DNA of 64,000 nucleotides from Blastococcus sp. TBT05-19 (lineage in GTDB: Bacteria; Actinomycetota; Actinomycetes; Mycobacteriales; Geodermatophilaceae), in NCBI RefSeq assembly GCF_003319095.1, contig NZ_QOHI01000004.1, positions 124,001 to 188,000 on the forward strand, read 5' to 3'. The position numbers and the translations under genes were made by a program. The notes beneath the pieces are model-generated. The model did no database searches. It was not told the origin of the DNA and was given only the letters and a program-made list of their open reading frames with translations. Below are positions 42,720 through 51,457 of this stretch, one piece after another. Each line of letters opens with the position of its first letter. The first letter of the stretch is position 1.

Positions 42720-42801
42720 GATCAGATGCAAGCACGCCGATCGTTGCCGAGCCCACCCGGTCCGCCGACCGGCGGCCGGAACCCCTCCTTAGGGTGTTTC
42801 C

Positions 42802-43698
42802 GTGACCGGACGGCGGCAGCACTACGCCCACTTCTACGGTCTGCTGCCGCTCCCCCGGGACGACCGGCCGCTGGTGCTGGTGCACGGCAACTGCCAGGCC
42901 GAGTCGCTGCGGGTGCTGGTGGACGGGGACGCGTCACCGGTGCGGACCGTCCGCGTGCCTCCCGTCCACGAGCTGACCGCCGCGGACCTGCCGCACCTGG
43001 ACCGCCTGCTGGCCGAGATCGACGTCCTGGTCTCCCAGCCGGTGCGGAGCGGCTACCGCGACCTGCCGCTCGGCACCGCCGAGGTGCTCGCCCGTGCCCG
43101 GCGTCGGCCGGCCGCGGTCGTCGTGCCGATCATCCGCTGGGCCGCGCTGCACCCCTTCCAGGTCATCGTCCGCTCCCCGGCCGGAGACCCGCCGCTGGTG
43201 CCGTACCACGACCTGCGGACCCTGACTCTGGCCGCCGGCCGGCCCGCGCTGCCCGAGATCCCCTCGGCCGCGGCCGTCCGGGCGGTGCGCGACCTGTCGG
43301 TGCGGGAGCTGACCGTGCGCCAGGAGCGGCACGGGTCGCTCGACGTGGTGGACCTGCTGCACGAGGCCCGCTCCGCCGCCGCGCACACCGTCAACCACCC
43401 GGGCAACGCCGTCCTGGCAGGCGTGGCCGCCCGGATCCTCTCCGCGGCCGGGTTCCCCGGAACTGTCGTCGACCCCGGGCGCACGCTCCTGGACAGCGTG
43501 CACACCCCGGTCCTGCCCCAGGTCCTGGAGGCCCTGCGGCTCGACGGCCGGTCGGGAGCCGACTGGGTCGTCTCCGGGACCCGGGTCCCCGACGACGCGG
43601 TCCGCGACGCCCAGCTCCGGTGGTACGCCGACCACCCCGGGGTCGCCGAGGCGGGGCTGGCCCGGCACGCCGCAGCAGCGGCGGCGCTGGCCGCATGA
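42802..43698 (+). CDS. WcbI-like polysaccharide biosynthesis protein
   Basis: 298 residues from GTG at 42802. LVLVHGNCQAESLRVLV is the GNCQ signature of the WcbI family, proposed to add acetyl groups during capsule synthesis (CoA-binding SGNH-like fold). VNHPGNAVL and RTLLDSVHTPVLPQVL fit later parts of the fold. Suggests the locus makes a modified surface glycan. ATGA overlap with the next gene. Confidence 0.8.
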   Translation: MTGRRQHYAHFYGLLPLPRDDRPLVLVHGNCQAESLRVLVDGDASPVRTVRVPPVHELTAADLPHLDRLLAEIDVLVSQPVRSGYRDLPLGTAEVLARARRRPAAVVVPIIRWAALHPFQVIVRSPAGDPPLVPYHDLRTLTLAAGRPALPEIPSAAAVRAVRDLSVRELTVRQERHGSLDVVDLLHEARSAAAHTVNHPGNAVLAGVAARILSAAGFPGTVVDPGRTLLDSVHTPVLPQVLEALRLDGRSGADWVVSGTRVPDDAVRDAQLRWYADHPGVAEAGLARHAAAAAALAA

Positions 43699-44711
43699 GC
43701 GTCACCGTCCTGGCCGTCGGACCGGCCGAGCACGGGGTGACCGGCGAGGCGCTGGTGCAGGCGGCAGCGCTGCTCGGGATCGCGCCGGGTCCCGTGCACC
43801 TGGTGCGCCGGCCCGCGCTGCCCGCGGTGGGCGAGCTGCGCGCGGCGCTGCGCACGGCTCCCCCGGCCCCGCTGCTCGTGCACGTCACCGACAAGCTGTT
43901 CGGGGCGACGCCGGAGGAGGCGGCGGACGTCGTGGGAGCCCTCGCGGCGGAGCACCCGCTCGTCCTGGTGCTGCACGACCTGCCGCAGGCGAGCGACGGG
44001 CCGCGCAACGCCCCCCGGCGCGCGGCCGCCTACCGGCGGATGGCGCGGGCGGCCGCCGCCGTCGTCGTCGCCAGCCGGCACGAGCAGCGGCTCCTGGCCG
44101 CCTGCGGCGTCGACGCGCGCAGCGACGTCGTCCCCCTCCCCGTGCCCGACCTGCGCTCGGCGCGGGCCGTGGACGAGGCGGCTCCGCTGCGCGGCGTCGC
44201 CGTCCTGGGCTACCTGTACCCGGGCAAGGGGCACGAGGCCGTCGTCGCGGCGCTCGACGTGCTGCCCGCCGGGGTCGGGCTGACCGCCTGGGGCCGGCCG
44301 TCGACCGGTCACGAGGACCTGGCCGACGCCCTCGCCGCGCAGGCCGCCGCGCTGGGGCGCCCCTGCGTCGTGACCGGCTACGTGCCGGATGCCGACCTGC
44401 CCGCCCTGCTCCGGTCCCCGGTGGTGCCGGTCGCCCCGCACGAGCACCTGTCGGCGTCCGGGTCGATCAACTCCTGGATCGGCGCGGGCCGCCGGCCGCT
44501 GGTGCCGCGCAGCGACTACGTCGCGGAGCTCGAGGAGCGCTCGCCGGGATGCGTCCGGATCTACGACGACCTGCGCACCGCGCTGGTGCAGGCGTGGGAG
44601 GACCCGGCGAGCACCTGGCTGCCCCGCGGGGCGCCGGGTGGGCCCACGGCGGAGACGGCGGCGACACTGCTCCTGCCGGTGCTCGCGCGGGCCGCCCGGG
44701 AGGTGCGATGA
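43695..44711 (+). CDS. Glycosyltransferase, GT4-like
   Basis: 338 residues. GT-B type: LLVHVTDKLFGATPEEAADV, LVLVLHDLPQASDG, AVVVASRHEQRLLAACG, VAVLGYLYPGKGHEAVVAAL and LPALLRSPVVPVAPHEHLSASGSINSWIGAGRRPLVP. The final segment replaces the usual E-x7-E. Coupled to both neighbours by ATGA overlaps. Confidence 0.85.
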   Translation: MSVTVLAVGPAEHGVTGEALVQAAALLGIAPGPVHLVRRPALPAVGELRAALRTAPPAPLLVHVTDKLFGATPEEAADVVGALAAEHPLVLVLHDLPQASDGPRNAPRRAAAYRRMARAAAAVVVASRHEQRLLAACGVDARSDVVPLPVPDLRSARAVDEAAPLRGVAVLGYLYPGKGHEAVVAALDVLPAGVGLTAWGRPSTGHEDLADALAAQAAALGRPCVVTGYVPDADLPALLRSPVVPVAPHEHLSASGSINSWIGAGRRPLVPRSDYVAELEERSPGCVRIYDDLRTALVQAWEDPASTWLPRGAPGGPTAETAATLLLPVLARAAREVR

Positions 44712-45994
44712 CCCCGGAGGAACCGCCTGCCGTCTCGGTGGTCGTGCCCCACTACGAGGCACCGCACGACCTGGACCTGGTGCTGACGGCGCTGGAGCTG
44801 CAGGACCACCCGCTGCACCTGCTCGACGTGGTCGTCGCCGACGACGGTTCGCGCACCCGTCCCGATCCGGGTCCGCGGCCGTACGCGGTCCAGGTCGTGG
44901 CGCAGGCGGACGAGGGGTTCCGCGCCGCGGCCGCGCGCAACCTCGGCGCCGGCGTGGCCCGCGGCGCGGTGCTGTGCTTCCTCGACGCCGACACGGTGCC
45001 CGAGCCCGGGTACGTGTCAGCCGTCGTCCGGCACCTCGCCGACGGCGCCGACCTCGTCGTCGGCCGACGGCGGCACGCGGATCTGGGCGCCATGTCCCCC
45101 GGGCGGCTCCGCCGCTGGCTGACCGAGGGCAGCGACGCCCCGGAGGTGCTCGGGGAACCGGCCTGGCTGGCCGAGGCCTACGCCCGGACCGACGACCTGC
45201 GCTCGGCCGGCGACGACGCGTACCGGTTCGTGATCTCCGCCGTGCTGAGCGTCTCCCGCCGCCTGTTCGAGGAGGTGGGCGGTTTCGAGGAGGCGTTCGG
45301 CTCCTACGGCGGCGAGGACTGGGAGTTCGCCCACCGCTGCTGGCTGCACGGCGCCGACTTCGTGCACGCCCCCGACGCCGTGGCCTGGCACGACGGACCG
45401 GACTTCGCCGGACGCACCCCGGACGCCGAGGCGCTGCGGTCCCGGAACGTCGAGGCCCTGGCGCTGGCCCGCTTCGTGCCCGGGCCGGCCACCCGCGGGC
45501 ACGGCCTCGTGTGGGCGTACCCGGACGTGGTCGTGCGGCTGGACGACTCCGCGGTGCCCGACGCGCAGGTCGTGGCGTCGGTGGCCTCGCTGCTGGCCGG
45601 TTCGGACTGCGGGGTGTGGCTGCGCCGTGGATCCGCTGTCGAGGTGCTCGACGACCCCCGGGTGCACCGTGGCGAACCCTCCGCCGCGGTGCTGGCCCGG
45701 TGCCGGTTCCGGGTGGACCTCGACCGGCCGGTCGTCCTGACCGGCGCGACGCTGCAGGAGCTCACGGACGTCGCACCGGTCCGGGTCGGCGAGCACCTGG
45801 TCGTGCGCCGTACGCGGGACGGGCACCGGGGCGAGGGCAGCGCGGCGGTCCTCGACGAGCCCGGGGTGGCCGCTCCCGTTCCCCAGGACCTCGACCTGCA
45901 GCGCCGGTGGGGCCGGGCGGACCACCGGCGCCAGGTACGCCTCGAGCGGTCAGGCGACCCGGACGGCGAGGGGCGGCGGCGCGACGTCCGGTGA
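44708..45994 (+). CDS. Glycosyltransferase family 2 with C-terminal extension
   Basis: 428 residues. GT-A domain in residues 1-250: SVVVPHYEAPHDLDLVL, VVADDGSRTRPD, NLGAGVARGAVLCFLDADTVP (DAD metal site), FGSYGGEDWEFAHRCWLHGADF. The extra ~170 residues (VVASVASLLAGSDCGVWLRRGSAVEVL ...) are not recognised. Last gene of the locus; 3' end overlaps the convergent binding-protein gene by 45 bases. Confidence 0.87.
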   Translation: MTPEEPPAVSVVVPHYEAPHDLDLVLTALELQDHPLHLLDVVVADDGSRTRPDPGPRPYAVQVVAQADEGFRAAAARNLGAGVARGAVLCFLDADTVPEPGYVSAVVRHLADGADLVVGRRRHADLGAMSPGRLRRWLTEGSDAPEVLGEPAWLAEAYARTDDLRSAGDDAYRFVISAVLSVSRRLFEEVGGFEEAFGSYGGEDWEFAHRCWLHGADFVHAPDAVAWHDGPDFAGRTPDAEALRSRNVEALALARFVPGPATRGHGLVWAYPDVVVRLDDSAVPDAQVVASVASLLAGSDCGVWLRRGSAVEVLDDPRVHRGEPSAAVLARCRFRVDLDRPVVLTGATLQELTDVAPVRVGEHLVVRRTRDGHRGEGSAAVLDEPGVAAPVPQDLDLQRRWGRADHRRQVRLERSGDPDGEGRRRDVR

Positions 45995-46831
45995 CGGATG
46001 CAGCAGCGCCGCCAGCGTCTCGACGCCGTCCACCAGCCGGGGCCCCGGCCGCACCACCACGGCGTCGCCGTCGATCGCCCACACCGGTCGGCCGGGCAGG
46101 GCCGCTGCGACCGTGGCCGCCTGCTCCACCGCCCCCGTCAGGCCGAAGCCGCACGGCGCGACCACCACGACGTCGGGCTCGGCAGCGGCGAAGAAGTCCC
46201 AGTCCACCGGCACCGACCGCTGACCGGGCCGGCACGCCACCGGCTCGCCGCCCGCCGCCGCGACCTGGTCGGGGACCCAGTGCGCCGCGGGGAACGGCGG
46301 GTCCACCCACTCGACCACCGCCACCCGGGGCCGCGGCCGGCCGGCCACGCGGGCTGCGACCGCCGCCAACCGCTCCCGGAGCCCTCGCACGACCGCGTCC
46401 GCCCGCTCCGGGACGCCCATGCGCTCGCCGACGGTGGTGATCGTCGCGAGCACCTGGTCGAGCGTGTACGGGTCCAGCGCCACGACGTCGGCCCGGCAGC
46501 CGAGGTGCGCGAGCGCCTCGTCGACGTGCCCCGAGGGCAGCGCGCAGACCCGGCAGAGGTCCTGGGTGAGGATCACGTCCGGCGCGAGCGCGGCCAGGGC
46601 GTCGGCGTGCAGCGTGTAGAGGTCCTCCCCGGCAGCCAGCCGCCGGCGGACCGAGGCGTCGATCTCCGCCGGGGTCATGCCCGAGGTGTCCGCCCCGCCG
46701 ACGACGACCGCCTTCTCGCGGCGGGCGGCGGGCGGCTCGTCGCACTCGAAGGTGACCCCGACCAGCTGGTCGGCGAGCCCCAGCGCGTAGACGATCTCGG
46801 TGGCCGACGGCAGCAACGACACGATCCGCAC
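45950..46831 (-). CDS. Cobalamin/iron ABC binding-protein-like (BtuF-like)
   Basis: 293 residues from GTG at 46831, without a signal peptide. VRIVSLLPSATEIVYALGLADQLVGVTFECDEP is the BtuF/FhuD type-III SBP start; LAPDVILTQDLCRVCALP and the long connecting helix follow. Cytoplasmic signal-less homologues are common and called cobalamin-binding proteins, but their function is unproven. No BtuCD genes adjacent. Confidence 0.85.
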   Translation of the reverse strand: MRIVSLLPSATEIVYALGLADQLVGVTFECDEPPAARREKAVVVGGADTSGMTPAEIDASVRRRLAAGEDLYTLHADALAALAPDVILTQDLCRVCALPSGHVDEALAHLGCRADVVALDPYTLDQVLATITTVGERMGVPERADAVVRGLRERLAAVAARVAGRPRPRVAVVEWVDPPFPAAHWVPDQVAAAGGEPVACRPGQRSVPVDWDFFAAAEPDVVVVAPCGFGLTGAVEQAATVAAALPGRPVWAIDGDAVVVRPGPRLVDGVETLAALLHPSPDVAPPPLAVRVA

Positions 46832-46956
46832 CGCGCCACCGTAGGCCGAGCCCCTGTCGGGCAAGCGCCGGCGTCGCTCCCTTTGCCGTCCCGCCGCCGC
46901 GGTCCTACGGTGCCAGCAAGCTGAGTGGCGCCCTGCTACCGCACCGGGAAACAGCT

Positions 46957-48312
46957 ATGACCCTCCCGAAGGACGAAACGCCTGCCCTCGACCGCCGCTC
47001 GCTGCGCAAACTCATGGCCGCGGGGCTCATCGGTAGTTCGATCGAGTGGTACGACTTCTTCATCTACGCCACCGCGGCGGCGCTGGTCTTCGGGGAGCTG
47101 TTCTTCCCGGACGCGTCCCCGCTCATGGGCACGCTGCTGTCCTTCAGCACCTTCTGGGCCGGCTTCATCGCCCGTCCCATCGGCGGCCTCGTCTTCGGCC
47201 ACTTCGGGGACAAGTTCGGCCGCAAGCCGGCGCTGGTCACCTGCCTGATCCTCATGGGCTCGGCCACGTTCCTCATCGGTCTGCTGCCGACGGCCGACTC
47301 CATCGGCGTGCTCGCACCGATCGCGCTGGTCTTCCTGCGGTTCCTGCAGGGCATCGCGGTCGGCGGCCAGTGGGGCGGGGTCATCCTCCTGCTCACCGAG
47401 AACGCCGGCCGGGACCGTCAGGGGCGCGCCGGCACGTTCGGCCAGATGGGCGTCCCGATCGGCGTCATCCTGGGCAACATCGTCTTCCTGGCCGTGAGCG
47501 CCACGACGAGCGCCGAGGCCTTCGTCTCGTGGGGCTGGCGCATCCCGTTCCTCGCCAGCGCCGTGCTGCTCCCCGTCGTCATGTTCATCCAGCTGCGGGT
47601 CGAGGACACGCCGGTCTTCCGCGAGCTGAAGAGTCACAGCGAGGAGGCCGCCGACGAGAAGGTGGCGCAGGCGCCGCTCAAGGAGGTCGTGCTCAAGCAC
47701 CGTCGGCCGGTGCTGCTGGGGGCGGGCCTCCTCTTCGGCACCAACGCGATCTTCTACATCAGCATCGCCGGGGTCCTCGACTACGCCACCCGCGACCTCG
47801 GTGTGGACCGCGACGAGCTGCTCGCGATCACGCTCGCGGCCTCGGCGATCTCGGTGTTCGTCATCTACTTCAGCGGCGGCCTGTCGGACCGGATCGGCCG
47901 ACGGCCCCCCATCCTGGTCGGCGCGGCGGTCATCGCCCTGTGGGCGTTCCCGTTCTTCTGGCTGATCGACACCGCGAAGCTGCCGCTGATCTTCGTGGCC
48001 CTCGTCGGCGGGCTGATCGGGTCCTCCCTCACCTACGGCCCGCTGGCGGCGTTCCTCGCCGAGATGTTCGAGCCGCGGATCCGCTACTCCGGTGCGTCGC
48101 TGGCCTACCAGCTCGCCGCCATCCTGGTCAGCGGGGCGACGCCGTTCATCATGACCGCGCTCCTGGCGGCCACGGGCTCGTCCGCCTCGGTGTCGGCCTA
48201 CGTGTGCGTCATGGGCGTCATCACGTTCCTCTCGGCGTTCGTCCTGCGCGAGACCCGCACCAAGGACGAGATCCGCGGGGAGGCCGGCCGGGACCTGGCA
48301 CGGACGGACTAG
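46957..48312 (+). CDS. MFS transporter, metabolite:H+ symporter type
   Basis: 451 residues, 12 TM helices. SSIEWYDFFIYATAAALVFGELFFP and GHFGDKFGRKPAL are the MHS-subfamily loop signatures (as in ShiA, KgtP, ProP). Likely a proton symporter for an organic acid or betaine-like compound. Its stop shares CTAG with that of the convergent CoA transferase gene. It may feed the catabolic enzymes encoded next to it. Confidence 0.92.
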   Translation: MTLPKDETPALDRRSLRKLMAAGLIGSSIEWYDFFIYATAAALVFGELFFPDASPLMGTLLSFSTFWAGFIARPIGGLVFGHFGDKFGRKPALVTCLILMGSATFLIGLLPTADSIGVLAPIALVFLRFLQGIAVGGQWGGVILLLTENAGRDRQGRAGTFGQMGVPIGVILGNIVFLAVSATTSAEAFVSWGWRIPFLASAVLLPVVMFIQLRVEDTPVFRELKSHSEEAADEKVAQAPLKEVVLKHRRPVLLGAGLLFGTNAIFYISIAGVLDYATRDLGVDRDELLAITLAASAISVFVIYFSGGLSDRIGRRPPILVGAAVIALWAFPFFWLIDTAKLPLIFVALVGGLIGSSLTYGPLAAFLAEMFEPRIRYSGASLAYQLAAILVSGATPFIMTALLAATGSSASVSAYVCVMGVITFLSAFVLRETRTKDEIRGEAGRDLARTD

Positions 48313-49559
48313 CCGACGGCGCCCTCCCCGGCCCGCGGGCCGGGGTGCCCGCCGATGACACCGTCCGTGGCCAGCCGGCTCAGGTCCTCGGCCTGCACGC
48401 CGAGCGCGGTCAGCACCGCGGTCGTGTGCTCGCCGACGGCGGGCGCGGGGCCGCGCGGGGCGATGTCGGCGCCCTGCACCCGGAACGGGGCGCGGACGGT
48501 CCGGTAGCGGCGTCCCGACGGCTCGCTGATCTCCGGGAAGAGGCCGTCGGCGGCAGCCTGCTCGTCGTCGGCGAACTCCGACACCGTGGACGCCGGGCCC
48601 CAGATGAAGCCGTGCTGGTCGAACAGCGCGCACCACTCCTTCAGCGGCCGGCTCGCGAAGAGCTCGTCCAGCAGGCGGGTCAGCTCCGGCATGTTCGCCG
48701 ACCGCGCGGCCCGGTCGGCGAACCGCTCGTCCTCGATCCACTCCGGCCGACCGACCGCGGTGCAGAACGCCGGCCACCAGTGCGGCTCCGGCATGAACAG
48801 CAGGATCCACCGGGAGTCGGCGCAGCGGAACCCGCCGTGCAGCGCGTGCGGCCGGGCGATCCGGCCCTCCGGCGTCGGCCGCACCCCGTCGACCAGGGTC
48901 GCCGACAGGTCGCTCGACATCGTCCAGGCAGCCGCGCCGAGCAGGCTGACGTCGACGACCTGCCCCTCGCCGGTGGCCTCGACCAGCCGCAGGGCGGCGA
49001 GGACGGCGCCGAACAGCGCCAGCGCCGCGGTGTGGTCCCCCTGGGCCGGCCGGAGCCGCGGCGGTGCGGCGTTGACCGGCTCGCTCATGGCGTCGAGGAC
49101 CGCACCGCGCCCGAAGAACGCCGTGAGGTCGTAGCCGGGGCGCGCCACGTCCGGACCGTGCGTCCCGTAGCCGGTCAGCGTGGCGTGCACCAACCGTGGG
49201 TTGGCACCGAGCAGGGTCGCGGGGTCGAGCCCGTACCTCGCCTGCCGCGCGGGCAGCAGGTTGCACAGGAAGACGTCGGCCCCGGCGGCCAGCCGGCGGA
49301 CCAGGTCGGTCCCCTCCGCCTGGTTCAGGGCGACGGCGATGCTCCGCTTGCCCCGGTTGTCCAGCGCGAAGGCCGCATCGAGGGGCGGCTCCCCCTCGGG
49401 GACGGCCGGCTGGCGCGTGGCACCGCGCATGGCGTCGCCACGCAGGGGCTCGACCTTGACGACGTCGGCGCCCAGGTCGGCCAGCAGCGCGGCGGCGCCC
49501 GGCGCGGCCATCCAGTTGGCCACCTCGACGACGCGCACGCCGTCCAGCGGAGCGACCAC
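48309..49559 (-). CDS. Class III CoA transferase (CaiB/BaiF family)
   Basis: 416 residues from GTG at 49559. GVRVVEVANWMAAPGAAALLADLGADVVKVEP is the CaiB N-terminus; catalytic Asp lies in ARPGYDLTAFFGRGAV; RGKRSIAVALNQAEG matches family residues. Activates an organic acid by CoA transfer. 48 bases downstream of the decarboxylase-like gene stop-start boundary in the same direction. Confidence 0.92.
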   Translation of the reverse strand: MVAPLDGVRVVEVANWMAAPGAAALLADLGADVVKVEPLRGDAMRGATRQPAVPEGEPPLDAAFALDNRGKRSIAVALNQAEGTDLVRRLAAGADVFLCNLLPARQARYGLDPATLLGANPRLVHATLTGYGTHGPDVARPGYDLTAFFGRGAVLDAMSEPVNAAPPRLRPAQGDHTAALALFGAVLAALRLVEATGEGQVVDVSLLGAAAWTMSSDLSATLVDGVRPTPEGRIARPHALHGGFRCADSRWILLFMPEPHWWPAFCTAVGRPEWIEDERFADRAARSANMPELTRLLDELFASRPLKEWCALFDQHGFIWGPASTVSEFADDEQAAADGLFPEISEPSGRRYRTVRAPFRVQGADIAPRGPAPAVGEHTTAVLTALGVQAEDLSRLATDGVIGGHPGPRAGEGAVG

Positions 49560-49607
49560 GGCTTCCTCCTCTTCGTCGAGGTGGTGGCCCCCTGCAGGGG
49601 TCCTTGC

Positions 49608-50345
49608 TCAGTCCGCCAGGTAGTCGAAGACGCAGCCGGCCCGGCCCAGGGTGAGGTCGACCAGGATGTGGCTCGCCGACACGATCTCCCGCACGGGCAG
49701 GTCGGCCAGCGGCGCGAGGACGTGCTCGAACAGCTGGAGCCGGGCGGGGCCTGTCCAGGCCCCCTTGATCGTCATGTCGGTGATCTGGCTGCGGGCCAGC
49801 TCCAGGACGCGCGGCCGCCGGTCGTACCCCGGCAGCATCTTCAGCCCGTAGGTCGGCCGGCCGATCTCGGCCCGCGCAGCCTCCTCGGACATGGGCGCGT
49901 GCTTGTAGCCCATCGTCGCGGTGGCCACCCGCAGCGTGCCGTAGTCGAGGGTGCCGACGAGGGTGTCGGTGTCGACGTAGAGCCGGGGCGCGCCCATCTT
50001 CTTCGGGAAGGCGCTGATCTCCCGGCCGCTGGCGATGGACGCGAGGCTGTCGACGTACATGGCGTGCAGGTAGTCGGCCGGCTCGCCCTCGTACTCGACC
50101 TGCAGCACCTGCCCGGACTCGGTGAAGGAGCCCAGGCCGGTGACGTCGGGCATCCGCATGACCTCGAACCGCACGAGCGGCTCGACCACCTGCAGCGGCT
50201 CCGGCACGATCCGCCGCATCGCGTCGAGGTCGGTCCGGTAGAGGATGTTCAGGTACTCGCGGTCGGTGAAGCGGTACCGCCCCGACGGGTAGGCGGGCGC
50301 CCCCAGCGGCGTCGTCGACTGCCGGCGGACCTCCTCGATGTTCAC
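49608..50345 (-). CDS. Acetoacetate decarboxylase-family protein
   Basis: 245 residues from GTG at 50345 (GTGA overlap with the dehydrogenase stop). EISAFPKKMGAPRL aligns with the active site of acetoacetate decarboxylase, with K115 as Schiff-base lysine and K116 beside it, the same numbers as in the clostridial enzyme. PEPL and SASHILVDL also conserved. It may decarboxylate a beta-keto acid, or act as an aldolase/dehydratase of the same family. Confidence 0.88.
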   Translation of the reverse strand: MNIEEVRRQSTTPLGAPAYPSGRYRFTDREYLNILYRTDLDAMRRIVPEPLQVVEPLVRFEVMRMPDVTGLGSFTESGQVLQVEYEGEPADYLHAMYVDSLASIASGREISAFPKKMGAPRLYVDTDTLVGTLDYGTLRVATATMGYKHAPMSEEAARAEIGRPTYGLKMLPGYDRRPRVLELARSQITDMTIKGAWTGPARLQLFEHVLAPLADLPVREIVSASHILVDLTLGRAGCVFDYLAD

Positions 50346-51289
50346 CGCGCCTCCTCCGCCCGGGCCGCGTCGCGCGCCTCGATCACGGCGAGCTGGGCCC
50401 GGTCCCGCGCCTCGGTGTGCTGCTCGTACCCGCGGTCGCCGAAGCGGCTCTCGACCTGGCTGCTGATCAGCTCGACGGTCGCCTCGTCCAGCTCGGGCTG
50501 CTCGACCTTCTTCCACCGCCTGGCCATGCCCGGGCCGAGGTGCTCGAGGAAGTGCCGCATGCCGCCCGGCCCACCGCCGAGGTGGAAGCTCTCGAAAGGC
50601 CCGGCGGTCGCCCATCGCACGCCGATGGACTCCGTGACGATCTCGTCGAGCTCGGCGGCGCTCACCACTCCCTGGCTGACCAGCCACACGCACTCGCGGA
50701 ACAGCGTCGACTGCAGCCGGTTGGCGACGAACCCGCTGAGCTCCTTGTGCAGGACCACGGGCTTCTTGCCGACCGACCGGTAGAAGTCCACCGCGCGCCG
50801 CACCGTCTCCGGCGAGGTCCGCTCCCCCGGCACGACCTCGACCAGCGGCAGGACCTCGGGCGGGTTGAAGGGGTGCCCGACCACGAGCCGCTCCGGCGTG
50901 CGCATCTCGCGTGCCAGGTCGCTGGGCATGAGCGCCGACGTCGACGACGCGATGAGCGCCTGCTCGGGAGCGGCCGCCTCGATCCGGGCGAACAGCTCCT
51001 GCTTGAGCGGCAGGCGCTCCGGCGCGTTCTCCTGGACGACGTCGACGCCGACGACCGCGGCCTCGACGTCGTCGACCACCTCGATGGCCGCCAGCAGGCG
51101 CTCGGCGTCGCCGGCCAGCTGCGGCTGCAGCGCGGCCAGGTGCCGCACCGCCCGCTCGACCTCCGGGCCGACGTCCGGGCGGGGGTCCTGCACCCGGACG
51201 GACAGCCCGTGCGCGGCGAACAGGGCCGCCCAGGACGACCCGATGGTGCCCGCGCCGATCACTGCGACGCTGCGCTGGACCTCGGTCAC
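50342..51289 (-). CDS. 3-hydroxyacyl-CoA / L-carnitine dehydrogenase-like
   Basis: 315 residues from GTG at 51289 (GAGGGGG upstream). NAD motif VIGAGTIGSSWAALFAAHG, ASSTSALMPSDLA, and VGHPFNPPEVLPLVEVVPGERT with the catalytic His (H in GHPFNPP). Closest in pattern to lambda-crystallin/L-carnitine dehydrogenases rather than the FadB type. Forms a co-translated pair with the decarboxylase gene, so a 3-hydroxy to 3-keto to decarboxylated sequence is plausible. Confidence 0.9.
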   Translation of the reverse strand: MTEVQRSVAVIGAGTIGSSWAALFAAHGLSVRVQDPRPDVGPEVERAVRHLAALQPQLAGDAERLLAAIEVVDDVEAAVVGVDVVQENAPERLPLKQELFARIEAAAPEQALIASSTSALMPSDLAREMRTPERLVVGHPFNPPEVLPLVEVVPGERTSPETVRRAVDFYRSVGKKPVVLHKELSGFVANRLQSTLFRECVWLVSQGVVSAAELDEIVTESIGVRWATAGPFESFHLGGGPGGMRHFLEHLGPGMARRWKKVEQPELDEATVELISSQVESRFGDRGYEQHTEARDRAQLAVIEARDAARAEEAR

Positions 51290-51457
51290 CGCGCCCCCCT
51301 CGGCGCTCGAATCTCGCCTCGGATCCGACCACAGCCGGCGACGATCGGCGAGCCGAGCCGTTGCCGGCCACACGCCACGTGCCACCACCCCGTCGATGAC
51401 GGCGTCGACCCGCCGACCGGCTCACCCCTGCTCCCCGAGCCCCTGGCCCGGCAGGAC

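Noticed and set aside
39202..42885. A minus-strand open frame of about 1,230 codons across the glycosyltransferase locus
   Set aside because: It overlaps three real plus-strand genes with clear motifs and includes part of the real minus GT4 gene only in another frame; composition is low-complexity.
48309..48312. Shared CTAG forming the stop codons of two convergent genes
   Set aside because: Both genes are well supported and such overlap is a simple consequence of tight packing; not worth a separate finding.
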